A DNA stretch of 64,000 bases, taken from the NCBI GenBank assembly GCA_963920575.1, contig OY986973.1, forward strand, positions 2,170,001 to 2,234,000, given 5' to 3'. Below the pieces are notes generated by a model. That model ran no database searches and was not told where the DNA came from. It saw nothing but the letters and a program-made list of their open reading frames with translations. This DNA comes from Narthecium ossifragum (Eukaryota; Streptophyta; Magnoliopsida; Dioscoreales; Nartheciaceae). The stretch's first letter is position 1, and each line of letters starts with the position of its first letter. Below, piece by piece: positions 54,679 through 64,000 of the stretch. The translations under genes were made by a program, and so were the position numbers.

Positions 54679-56036
54679 GGAGTCCAAATTAATCTCCTCC
54701 GAATCGAGCCGGGGAGTTACGTGGACTCCAGGTAGCAACAACAATCTCAATATAGTCTATGATGCTTGGGTTGATGAGTTACCACTCTCCCATTGGGCGA
54801 CCATGTTCAACACTTATATCAGCTTGGACAGTCTCAAAGTCGATACTCTGTTGGTGAACGGAGATTGGAACATGGAGGCTCTCCATTTCTCATTCCACCC
54901 TTCACTAATTGAAAGCATTCTCCGACGACAATGTGCAAATGTAGACAACTGTCGTTGGCCTCTCAATTGCTCCAGCAAGGTTTGTTCCAGGTCGGCATAC
55001 TTAGCTCAAACCCAAGACTCGATCCCACGGTCCATAGCCAATAAGGAGGATGTATGGAACAATGTCTGGAGATCCCCAGTCGGCCCGAGGGTCCGTTACT
55101 TCCTATGGAGAGTGGTCCATGGAAAGATTCCGGTGTGGGACATGCTATGGAGGCTGCGATTAACATCGGATAGGGATTGCCTGAGATGTGGTAGAGAACC
55201 CGATACTATTGATCATGCACTATTCGGATGTCAATTTGCCTTTAAGGTCTTCTCTGAGATTGCTGCAAAAGAAAATTTCTTTCTTCCTCCTTGGAATCCA
55301 GATGACATCTACAGATCTCTCCTCACAACTAGCTCCAGGATATTGAAGACCTACCTTGCCTATGGTATCTGGCTAATATGGAAAGACCATAATGGCATTG
55401 TTTTTGGAGCGCAAGGAGACTCCATTGATTCCATCGCATGTAGAATAAGAAGACAGGAGAAATAATGGTTATGTCGCGATGTACATACCAATCCTACCCT
55501 CCAACTACAGGCATGTGAGGCTCACCTGATCCAAACGGACGTCTCTGTCGATCCCTCCTCAGGTAGCGCAGCAGTGGGCATTTTAGGTCTCTTACCAGAT
55601 GGTACGGAGGCTTGGGCTTGGGCCAAATCGATTATGGTGAATTCAGTGCTAGAAGGCGAAATGCAGTCCATCCTAGAGGCAATGAAGAGAGCCAAGCTAC
55701 TTGGATTCAAAAGGTTAATCATCCAAACGGATTCTCTTACCGCAGTACAAATCCTCAATGGGTTGAGAGGTTGGCCTCCAGATCTGGAGAAAATGGCGAA
55801 GAATATTTGGCTTCATGTCCTACTTTTTTATTCCGTTCTTTTTCTCTACATAACGAGATTACTCAACGCAAGAGCTGACAGTGTTGCTCGAGCGTGTCGT
55901 AGGTTCGACACGGTTATTGCCTGGTCCAGTAATACATGGTTGAATTTTTTCAACACATGTTTGTAAGTGTCTGTTTCTTTTTAGTCTTTGTAAATTTTAG
56001 CCTCTTGGCTCATCTCATCAAAAAAAAAAAAAAAAA
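54679..56036 (+). mobile_element. 5'-truncated LINE (LINE-3): zinc knuckle and RNase H
   Basis: Only the 3' part of ORF2 is present. WNNVWRSPVGPRVRYFLWRV and the zinc knuckle CLRCGREPDTIDHALFGC are followed by GIWLIWKDHNGIVF. One in-frame TAA (55463-55465) precedes the RNase H domain: LIQTDVS, LEGEMQSILEAM, IIQTDSLTAVQ and NARADSVAR. Ends in a 17-nt poly(A). Flanked by 15-bp target duplications, a textbook truncated target-primed insertion. A second GGAGTTACGTGGA near 54715 suggests extra junction sequence at the 5' end. Confidence 0.88.
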
Positions 56037-56049
56037 CTTGGAGTTACGT
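56035..56049 (+). repeat. Target-site duplication of LINE-3, right copy
   Basis: AACTTGGAGTTACGT; the first two bases overlap the poly(A). Confidence 0.8.
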
Positions 56050-56135
56050 CTTCATTAACGGGATTAAAAAAATGAAAGACCACCCCAGCGTGGCGCTGAC
56101 ATGGCCAAAGGAGGCATATCCCCCATCGATATTTT

Positions 56136-56645
56136 CTTCACATGTATATGTTAATATTATTCTTTAAAAAATAATACTATTAAAAAAAAAATTCCTTTGC
56201 CAAAGTTCAAAAGGTTCAGCAGAAGCTGAGATCTTAGTTGAGCTTTTCTTTCCCTTCCTCTTAAAATCATTAAGAAAAGTATGAAGATGTAGTGCAAGAA
56301 GGCTACTATTCTCAAATGGAGCCTTTTTAAAGATTGGACAATGACCTGCCGACCAGTAGAGTAGTATTTATGCAGTATGTAGGACATTTTTGCACTAAGG
56401 CTAACTCGGGATAATATGCTTGGCTAATAATAAAAAAACTGAGTAGAACATTTCTGGAACAGTCGAATTTGATAATGGAGATGACAACAAAATCAGGCAA
56501 AAAAACGAGAGGCAGAATTACAGCATTTGAAATTCTGAAAACGAAGATGAATCTCATAAAAACTAGATGATACATATGGCTTCATAAAGGACAATTAAAC
56601 AGCGAACGTTACATTAATGAGACACCACTGCTAATAAACAAAATG
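56136..56645. other. No gene seen
   Basis: AT-rich spacer. No family recognised on either strand. Confidence 0.4.
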
Positions 56646-57781
56646 AGGAAATTACATATACTGAAAATCTTTGAATTTACACAATTACTCCTAAATTCCT
56701 AAAATTTACAAGGTTAATCCAAAAAACCTAAGGGGGCGTTTAGTGTGAGGTTAGTTTATTCCAGGTTAATGGGGGTTAAGGGATTTTGGGATTAGCTTAT
56801 TCTGGATTAAGGGAGTTAAGGAATGAGGATAGAAAAACGTAGAGTGGTGATGATAGGTGGAATGAGGATGGAATAATAATGATTACTTTTGGTGTTTAGG
56901 GATAATTAAAGTGTGAGGAAGGGGGCTAAGGGGATCCCCTTAACCCCATACCAAACAGAGCTTAAACAAAATAACATATTTATCCTCTATTAAATTCCGG
57001 TTAGTAAAAGTAACCTGATCATGATTAAACCCCGATCAAAACATGTGAAATGTCTTAAATACGCTTATATCTATTGAAGGTTAGAGACGGAGATCGTGAT
57101 GGGTGGAGACGGTGAGGAGTTGGCGGTGCCGCGGTGGGTTCCATGCGTTTGGGCTTGGGGTGGTGAAACCGTGAAGAGATGGTGGAGTAGTTGGTGCAAG
57201 GCGAAGGACATACAACGCGGGGGCAAGGTCGGGGAATCATGGGAATCAAGATAGGAACATAGACTAGTAGTGCATTCAATGAGGCAATAAGATGAGTCGA
57301 AGGAGTGGAGGAGACGAGAGGAGGAAGCCCTGGATGAGTGGTGGAGCTCCTCCTTTACATCTCTCTCTCTCTCTCTCTCTCTGGGCCAGAGTTCACCCCT
57401 ATTCTCTCCTCATGAGTCGAATATGAGGTCGTCGGGGAGGGGAAGGCGGAGCAGTGACATCGTCGGCACCGGTGGCGGAGGATGAAGATGGAGGCAAAGA
57501 GAAAGAGGAGCGTGCCAGCGATGAGGACGCAAGAGACGACGATGGTGAGGAGCTGGCAGTGGGTTCTGCGCCTGGCTTTGGGGTGGTGAAGATGTTCGCG
57601 GTAACTTACGTGAAATGAAGGGCATAATAGTCATTCCTTTTAACACCATTAGTAACAAACGGGAATATTAACTAAATATCTGACGGAAAGGAACTTCATG
57701 CATAAATATGCGTAAATTTTGGGATTTCTTGAGTAGTTGTGTAAATTCAAAGGTTTTCAGGGTTTATATGTAACTTTTCCT
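56646..57781. mobile_element. Long-TIR (MULE-like) element with GC-rich cargo and a nested MITE
   Basis: Left end AGGAAATTACATATACTGAA then AATCTTTGAATTTACACAAT; right end inverted AGGAAAAGTTACATATAAAC then CTTTGAATTTACACAACTACT. The outer arm match runs for about 60 bp and weaker similarity continues. Flanks AACAAAATG and AACAAAAAC are a possible imperfect 9-bp duplication. The cargo (57055-57600) holds two related G-rich segments (GGTGAGGAG(T/C)TGGC, CTTGGGGTGGTGAA / CTTTGGGGTGGTGAAG) and a CT run at 57361. No host gene recognised in it. Confidence 0.65.
56732..56965. mobile_element. MITE of the GGGGTTAAGGG family, nested in the left arm
   Basis: It begins near GGGGGCGTTTAGTGTGAGG and ends CCCCATACCAAACAGAGC. 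Internal AATAATGATTACTTTTGGTG and GGAATGAGGAT match the remnant at 42183. Confidence 0.6.
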
Positions 57782-59439
57782 GAACAAAAACATGCCACCA
57801 TCATCACTGAAGGTATGAGATATTGAGATGAGAGCATTTATATATGCGTATATTTTCTGTTCAATCGTAAGGCAAGTATTGTTGGCATCCACTATGATTT
57901 GTCTGGCATCTATCGGCATCTTCCTGGGGACTTCCAGAGATTGAAAATTAAAGAGAATTGGCTGCAAACTCTTCAACTTAAAGCAGACCTTTCCAACTTG
58001 TCAAGTATTATTACAGAAAGCCCCCAACAAGATCCATTAATAGTTCTAATCATCCATTAATAGTTTTAAAGAGAAGAACATTATTAGAAACCCCTAAAAG
58101 GCTTAAACAATAAGCATGTATGTCATCTAGATAGCAAAATATTCAACCTTTCATGAAAAGAATATCAACAAATGGCAGATGATTAATTCCTTGACAGCAT
58201 CATCTTCAGCAGCCTCATCAAAGAATAACCATCCCCTCATTTTCGGCAACCACTAGTAAACGGAGGAGGAAATTGACTTCTTTAACTCATATATGTATAA
58301 AGGAAAGGTGGATGAGTAGAATATAAGCTGCTATAGTTTCTCCAAATTCCTGAAGCAAGCATAGGATTAAGCAAGATCAATAGGAAATGTAAACAAAAAT
58401 TGGCAAGAATGCAATGATCAAAGCATATGTACAGCACCATTTGCAGAAGAAGTTCCTTTACTACTATACATCTCTCAGATCACATCGCAAAGATCATAAA
58501 ACCAGCTTCTTTTCTTTGAACCAGGAAAGTAAATAACACTCCCACACCTTTCATTCATCTCTAAATACCCATTCCCCCTTGATGAGATTCAATATTCAGA
58601 TTTGCCAACATTTGATTCACAATGAGGACAGAAGTCACAGAACCCTCTTATTCTACTCAATCAGGCCCGAAAACAATCGATGGTGAAATGTATTCTGTTT
58701 CTAGCCTTTAAGCCTCAACTAAGCTAATAAGTAATAGAAATAAAATAAAAAATAAACAAATTATTCATGTCATAAAATAATATAGCAAAATGAGCAAAGA
58801 TTCATGGTGACTAATAGCAGAGACCACCATAGTGATGTTAAGATTCATGGTGACTTGATGATCCATTGAACAAACACCCAACATCATGACAAATCGTATA
58901 CTTTGCTTACATTTGCCAGTAAAATTCAAGTCCGATAACATCATTTTAGGCACAAACTCATAAATAAACCAACATTTCCTTTCACAGCCTTGATTGGAGG
59001 AGGCTACAGACCCTGTCAAGCTGCCAAGAAGCCAGCAATGTTTGGGATTTGGAATTTCCCAAGAAAAACAACAGTAGAAGCCACAAGAGAGAGCCACAGT
59101 GACAACCAATATGCTCAGATAACAGGAACGAAGAAAACTGATAGTTAAATGATAATAAGAGATATGTCCATCTCATCTTTCAAAAACAACAATACAGAGC
59201 TTAAAGAAGTATGAGAGTCAACTCTCATCTTCTAAAGACAACATATATAAGTATGAAAACAAGACAGAAATGACAATGGTGATCATGAGACCTTGGTTAT
59301 CTATAATCAAAAGAAAATTAACGATGTCCACTATTTGGAAGGGAACAAACGACAAATTGTAAAGAATCATCCTTCCGAACACATTAAACTGGTCACCAAA
59401 TTCTACCAGATATACCAACTTTCTCTCTGGTCTACTCAA
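57782..59439. other. UGD downstream region, no gene seen
   Basis: AT-rich. The right part (about 59200-59439) is likely the UGD 3' untranslated region. Short open frames near 58765-59176 on the minus strand have no recognisable family. Confidence 0.4.
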
Positions 59440-60882
59440 TTAGGCCACAGCAGGCATATCCTTAAGCCAAGCATCCAGAGGCTTCCCGATCGAGTAAACG
59501 ATGAAACCAATCTTCCTAAGCTTCTCTGAATCCACCACGTTGCGCCCATCGAAGACAAACGCAGGCTTCTGCATGCTCTCATAAATCCTCTCGTAGTCCA
59601 GCTCCTTGAACTCATCCCACTCAGTCAAGATGCAGATCCCGTGTGCACCCTCGGTGGCTCGATATGCATCCCATGCAACACTCACCTGCTTCACAGCTGT
59701 TGGGCTAGCTGGCTGAAGGTGGATCGGGTGGTCCCAATCAAACTTGTTCATTGCTAGGTCGCGCTGGATCTGGTCCTCAGTTACCTGGGGATCATAGATG
59801 CTGATTGTTGCCTTGTCCCCCAGAAGACCCTTGCAAACATCAATAGCAGGAGTTTCCCTAGTGTCACCAGTATCTTTCTTGAATGCAAATCCGAGAATGG
59901 CAATCTTCTTCCCAGAGACCGTGTTGAACATAGAGGACACCACCCGGTTAACAAACCGGCTCTTCTGGTAGTCATTGATCTTGATGACCTGCTTCCAGTA
60001 GGTTGCCACCTCTGGGAGACCATTGCACTCACAGATGTAGACCAAATTGAGGATATCCTTCTGGAAGCAGGATCCTCCGAATCCAACACTGGCATTCAAG
60101 AACTTTGGCCCGATCCTCGAGTCCCTCCCCACAGAATAGGCCACCTCAGCCACATCAGCCCCAGTGGCCTCACAGAGGGCAGAGATTGCATTGACAGAAG
60201 ATATTCTCTGAGCCAAGAAGGCATTAGCTGCTAACTTGGAGAGCTCTGCGGACCACAAGTTGGTTGTGAGGATCCGATCCTCAGGGACCCAATGCGCATA
60301 GACAGCCTTCAATGCCTGGACAGCCTTCTGGCCCGCTGGAGTCTCCCGTCCGCCGATGAGCACCCTATCAGGCTTGAACAAGTCCTGAATAGCAGTGCCC
60401 TCAGCAAGGAACTCAGGGTTAGAGAGGATCTGGTAGTTGATCCCCTTACTGTTGTGGGTCAGGATTTTCTCAATTGCCTCAGCAGTTTTGACTGGAACAG
60501 TGGACTTCTCAACCACAATTTTGTCAGACTTGGATACATCGGCAATCATACGAGCAGCACTCTCCCAGTAGGTGAGATCTGCAGCCTTGCCAGCACCAAG
60601 CCCGCGAGTTTTGGTTGGTGTGTTAACTGAGACGAAGATAATATCAGCCTCCGATACATGCTTCTCAACATCGCTGCTGAAGAAGAGATTCCTTCCCCGG
60701 CACTGCTTGACGACATCATCCAGCCCTGGCTCATAGATGGGAAGCTGGTCACTGTTCCAAGCTGTTATACGTGACACAGAGATGTCAACAACGACGACTT
60801 CGATGGACGGACACTTGAGGGCGATGACAGCCATGGTTGGGCCACCAACATAGCCGGCACCAATGCAGCAGATCTTCACCAT
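59440..60882 (-). CDS. UGD: UDP-glucose 6-dehydrogenase
   Basis: Cytosolic enzyme oxidising UDP-glucose to UDP-glucuronate in two NAD+-dependent steps, the gateway to pectin, xylan and arabinan precursors. Intronless coding region of 480 residues, the standard plant length, complete. N-terminal Rossmann motif [11 protein letters not shown] (residues 6-16). Then FVSVNTPT (83-90), [14 protein letters not shown] (152-165) and [16 protein letters not shown] (214-229), which provides the catalytic Lys/Asn. The catalytic Cys272 lies in [10 protein letters not shown] (268-277). The C-terminal UDP-binding domain has [18 protein letters not shown], and FDGRN follows. No defects. An intronless coding sequence with a leader intron is usual for this family. 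Confidence 0.98.
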   Translation of the reverse strand: MVKICCIGAGYVGGPTMAVIALKCPSIEVVVVDISVSRITAWNSDQLPIYEPGLDDVVKQCRGRNLFFSSDVEKHVSEADIIFVSVNTPTKTRGLGAGKAADLTYWESAARMIADVSKSDKIVVEKSTVPVKTAEAIEKILTHNSKGINYQILSNPEFLAEGTAIQDLFKPDRVLIGGRETPAGQKAVQALKAVYAHWVPEDRILTTNLWSAELSKLAANAFLAQRISSVNAISALCEATGADVAEVAYSVGRDSRIGPKFLNASVGFGGSCFQKDILNLVYICECNGLPEVATYWKQVIKINDYQKSRFVNRVVSSMFNTVSGKKIAILGFAFKKDTGDTRETPAIDVCKGLLGDKATISIYDPQVTEDQIQRDLAMNKFDWDHPIHLQPASPTAVKQVSVAWDAYRATEGAHGICILTEWDEFKELDYERIYESMQKPAFVFDGRNVVDSEKLRKIGFIVYSIGKPLDAWLKDMPAVA

Positions 60883-61925
60883 ATTTCCTGCTCAACCTAC
60901 AAACTGTGGAGCATCAAGAAAGGGGAAGAACAGAAGGGAGAAAAAAAAAAGATTTTAATTTGTGACACCAATATAAACTATCCACTACATACACTCATAT
61001 GCAACTAACAATATTCAAGATAATCATAACAAATTCCTAGATCTCTGAGTATGATAATTAAAACCCTTAAGCCAGAAAGGGCTGCAACAATATATAGGCA
61101 AGTGCTGGTAACAAGATTACTCTAACGAACCAATGGACTTTGGTCAATCATATTCACTTAAAGCCCCATAGATCTTATGCACACCATTTCAATCCTAGAT
61201 GCAAATTTTTATTAAAATCTCACTGTGGGCTTCTACAAACTGTAAACAACAAGGAGACGCATATGTATATTGTTGGGGCCAGTGAAAGGAATATTCAGAA
61301 ACATAGATAAACAGATGCCACAGCAGACAATATAGCTTAGAATAAATTTTACAGTTATGATGACCTGCAGAGTCGAGACAAATCAAGCACTCATCATTAC
61401 CCCAAACAAATCTGGGGTAACACATAAATTACTTGCTAAGAATAGTATGGTAAAGTGAAGAAAAAACTAGCGCTAAAATCAAACTTTAGCCAAGTTTTCC
61501 GACCATTGATTCGTCAACAAACTTTGTGCTATAGACACCAGATCTGAGCAAAATTTTCGCAGAAAGAATAGATCTAAGCACTTCGAAGCTTGCCATATAA
61601 GTGATCACTCGGATTCGAAAGAGATGAGCAAGGGAAAAATAACACATAAATAATGGCCAAAAAAATCAAAATGTTCTTCACGCATGGAACCTGATCAGAA
61701 AATGTAAAACAGATAGAGAAAAAAAATCAAAACACATTAATATCAGTGGGGTACCCAAAAACAAAGACACCCAAACTAACCAGACTGGTAGCTCTAAATC
61801 AGATCAAGATCAGGGTTTCAAAGGGGCAGAGAAGCAAATTACCTCCTGGAATACTAATCTTCAGCTCCTTCACCGAATACGAAGGTAATGAAAGGAGCTA
61901 GATGTTAGGTAGAGAAATAAACCCG

Positions 61926-61970
<45 letters not shown>

Positions 61971-61985
61971 CTTCTTGTACAGAAG
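60883..61985 (-). other. UGD 5'UTR with a 946-bp leader intron
   Basis: A good acceptor (TTTGTAG|GTTGAG) at 60897 and a good donor (CCAGGAG|GTAATT) at 61842 define an intron 60897-61842. The first leader exon would run from 61843 to about 61985 and includes the CT-repeat. Confidence 0.7.
61929..61967. repeat. (AG)n microsatellite in the UGD leader
   Basis: About 18-19 AG dinucleotides on the plus strand, read as a CT-rich tract in the UGD first exon. A possible GAGA-factor (BBR/BPC) site. Confidence 0.85.
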
Positions 61986-62005
61986 AGAGGAGAGCTACCC
62001 ACCTT

Positions 62006-62013
62006 CTTAAATA
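62006..62013 (-). promoter_or_regulatory. Candidate TATA box of UGD
   Basis: The minus strand reads TATTTAAG, about 30 bp upstream of the proposed transcription start near 61980. Confidence 0.5.
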
Positions 62014-63300
62014 CTCAAAACCCATATGAGATCTACCCCCAAACTCTCCCACGAACTAACCATGAAAAAAGTCAGATATAGATGCTGAGCTGGACCATTC
62101 AACACGTTTTCATGCATGTCCTAAGCTACCAAACGCCCATAGAAAAATGGGAACCACATGCATACATACATAATACTGGTCAACTGTATTATAGCGCAGA
62201 TGCCGAACAATACCTAATCTGAGAAGAAGCCAGAAAAAGGACAGAAAACTTCTACTCCATATACCAACTATGCCCAGTATAATTCAACATAATTCCTCTT
62301 CTATCATATAGGCAGGCAGCAACCCTCTAATTTTTCTTGTACTAAAACCACGGCTAGCAATGTGAAGTTAAAGTCAGCAAACAATAGGCATTACAAAGTC
62401 GAAACTTTGCATACTGTGCATTTTACACAAGCAAGAACCCAAATTTCAGCTCATTATCAAAATTAAATCACAGGAATTCTCTATGAAAAGCTGGATTTCA
62501 GTTCCAGCTGCAAAGCAAGCAAGAGCGCAATCGATCCCCATAATAATTACACTCTGCAATACAAGGGTCGGCCAAGGGCATAAAAGGCACCATTTTTGCA
62601 AGAGGAGCAAAGAGACACCAAAACCTATAAAAAAATAAGCTTCCTTTCTTCTCCCAATTACTAGAGGCCAAAAATTAGAATTCTACTATCATAGAGACTC
62701 TAAGATACTTGACTTTCTCAATCGTAAGGACAGAAAGAATAAAAAAGAACACAGAGACTCACCAATGACTCGAAAAATTTCAAAAGTTTCAGATTAAACA
62801 ATACCCAAGTGATCAAAGACTTCAGTTAGAATATTCATACCGAGACTGGAGTTTTCTGACGAAATAGTAAATCCCAAGAAACCGCATCCATTAAAATACC
62901 CACAAGAAAGCTAAAAAAAATACAAATGATCACGGATTGCAAACGGAAAGAACGCTCTTCCGATTTACATAATAACATATCACCAGATTCTCGCCATTAA
63001 AGCCATAATTTAAAACTAACGCAAAGACCTAGAAATCCAGGAAGGAAAAAAACGATTGGATGATCGATAAAGGAGACCTTTTGAGTGCGATGGACGCGAG
63101 TAAACGGATCAACGACTCGAATAACCTAAACAAAAAGGGGCGCTAGTAGCGTGTGAGAAGAGTGGGGTCGTGGAAATGCCACCAAATGGGCACCCAAAAA
63201 AAAACTTAAAAAAAATTAAAGGGTACGATCGAAACGTGAATACTTCAAGAAGGGGGAGAAAAACCAACAAATAGCTAAAAAAGAGAAGATAAATATCGGA
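62014..63300. other. UGD upstream region, no gene seen
   Basis: AT-rich, no coding exon recognised on either strand. It may be promoter, or intron if the exon-like segment at 63310-63400 belongs to UGD. Confidence 0.4.
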
Positions 63301-63309
63301 TCTCCGTAC

Positions 63310-63400
63310 CTTTGCTTTGATAGGGATTAGGGTTTGGATCCTCGAGAGAGGCGATTTGGGAATTTCAAGGAGAGGTGAATGGTTTCCTTTTTTCAAGGTG
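63310..63400 (-). other. Possible distal leader exon
   Basis: The minus strand has TCAAAGCAAAG|GTACGG, a good donor, preceded by CCTCTCTCGAGGATCC and AAACCCTAATCCC, typical of plant leader sequence. It could be an alternative first exon of UGD or the start of another minus-strand transcript. An ATG-initiated frame (63396-63109) runs through it but has no family match. Confidence 0.35.
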
Positions 63401-64000
63401 AAAACTTAAAAGGAAACTAATTAATGAATATATCAAAAGAAATAAACTGCGACCTAAAATATGTTCTCAACCCAATTCTTTTCAAAAATAACAATTATAG
63501 TTTAATTTGATCCTAACAATCCATTGGATAAAACCCATAAATAAATAAATAAAATCGAAAAAAAAATTGTTGCTGGACGAAAGAGTAAATTCTTTTCAAA
63601 ATTACCAAATGCTCCAATTATGCCAACAAGATAATCATGATTTAATTTGGTGAATTCTAAGATCACAGAGTAATTCTTTCCACAATTAACAAATGCTTGT
63701 CCACTACTAAATTTATCTGAATTCAAGGACCAGCCTTGCAAAAAGAATCAGGATTTGATTCCATGCTACCAACCACAGCAGGCTCCCAGCTCAATAGTGT
63801 GACACTTATATGGGATCAATCAAGAAGTGGGCCAATTGGAGGTTGGAAGGCGTTCAGTTGAAGGTAGATGGGCTGGAACTGGAAGGGCTTTACAACTGCT
63901 AGGCTATAAGGAAATGAGGCAATATTGAATTCAAAATGGAGCATTGCTACCAGCATCAATGGAATATTGTTGATCTGAAGTCGACATCTCTTCACTATAA
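63401..64000. other. No gene seen
   Basis: AT-rich sequence to the window edge. No family recognised. Confidence 0.4.

Larger units (their letters stand above)
54278..56135. mobile_element. Pack-MULE-like element with X8 fragment, split by LINE-3
   Basis: Left end AAAATATTGATGGTGATATG then CCTCCTTTTGCCACATCAGC; right end inverted AAAATATCGATGGGGGATAT then GCCTCCTTTGGCCATGTCAGC. The arms run on for about 100 bp through TTTTTAATCCC and GAAGACGTAACTC. Subterminal repeats of AAGACGTAACT...ACGT occur several times. Without LINE-3 (54679-56036) the element would be about 500 bp. Inside is a host gene fragment at 54500-54638. Target duplication not clear. Confidence 0.72.

Noticed and set aside
63109..63396. 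95-residue minus-strand frame near the right edge
   Set aside because: It runs across a good splice donor into AT-rich DNA and shows no family. More likely a leader exon than a coding gene.

Overview
This 64 kb window is nuclear DNA from a flowering plant. Host genes have GT-AG introns. One fits a secreted CLE peptide precursor, and several have plant-type families (SNAP33, BAG with an IQ motif, C2H2 zinc finger with an EAR motif). The very GC-rich first exons followed by AT-rich second exons in the phosphatase genes resemble the 5'-to-3' GC gradient of monocots, so a monocot (perhaps commelinid) is the best guess; I cannot name the species.

Layout. 0.6-4.5 kb: a CLE peptide gene (minus) and a complete seven-coding-exon eIF6 gene (minus). 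4.8-7.5 kb: hAT-like and MITE debris. 7.5-24 kb: three tandem plus-strand genes for PAP2/PAP9-type purple acid phosphatases (PAP-A, PAP-B, PAP-C; each two exons). Between A and B lies a ~3.5 kb repeat-bearing element with an inverted minisatellite. PAP-C carries a Pack-MULE-like element with an ABCG transporter fragment in its intron. 24.7-26.2 kb: a BAG8-like co-chaperone gene (minus). 26.6-36.7 kb: a nest of transposons. A decayed plus-strand LINE was hit by a 1.14 kb hAT element with a clean 8-bp target duplication and by an almost intact minus-strand LINE. 37-41 kb: SNAP33 (minus, five coding exons). 41-43.4 kb: MITEs and a LINE scrap. 43.4-46.6 kb: a three-finger U1-like zinc-finger gene (minus). 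48.7-50.1 kb: an intronless ZAT-type C2H2 repressor (minus). 51.3-57.8 kb: a 222-bp Helitron, TIR elements, a Pack-MULE-like element with an X8/CBM43 fragment that was later split by a 5'-truncated LINE, and another long-TIR element. 59.4-62 kb: an intact UDP-glucose 6-dehydrogenase gene (minus) with a 5'UTR intron.

The host genes are ordinary housekeeping, trafficking, signalling and cell-wall genes and do not form one pathway. The PAP array is the only functional cluster. Most of the unusual material is transposon biology: gene-fragment capture, nested insertions that can be ordered in time, and palindromic repeat arrays. Exon borders were placed by eye from splice consensus plus family conservation. 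No database search was run.
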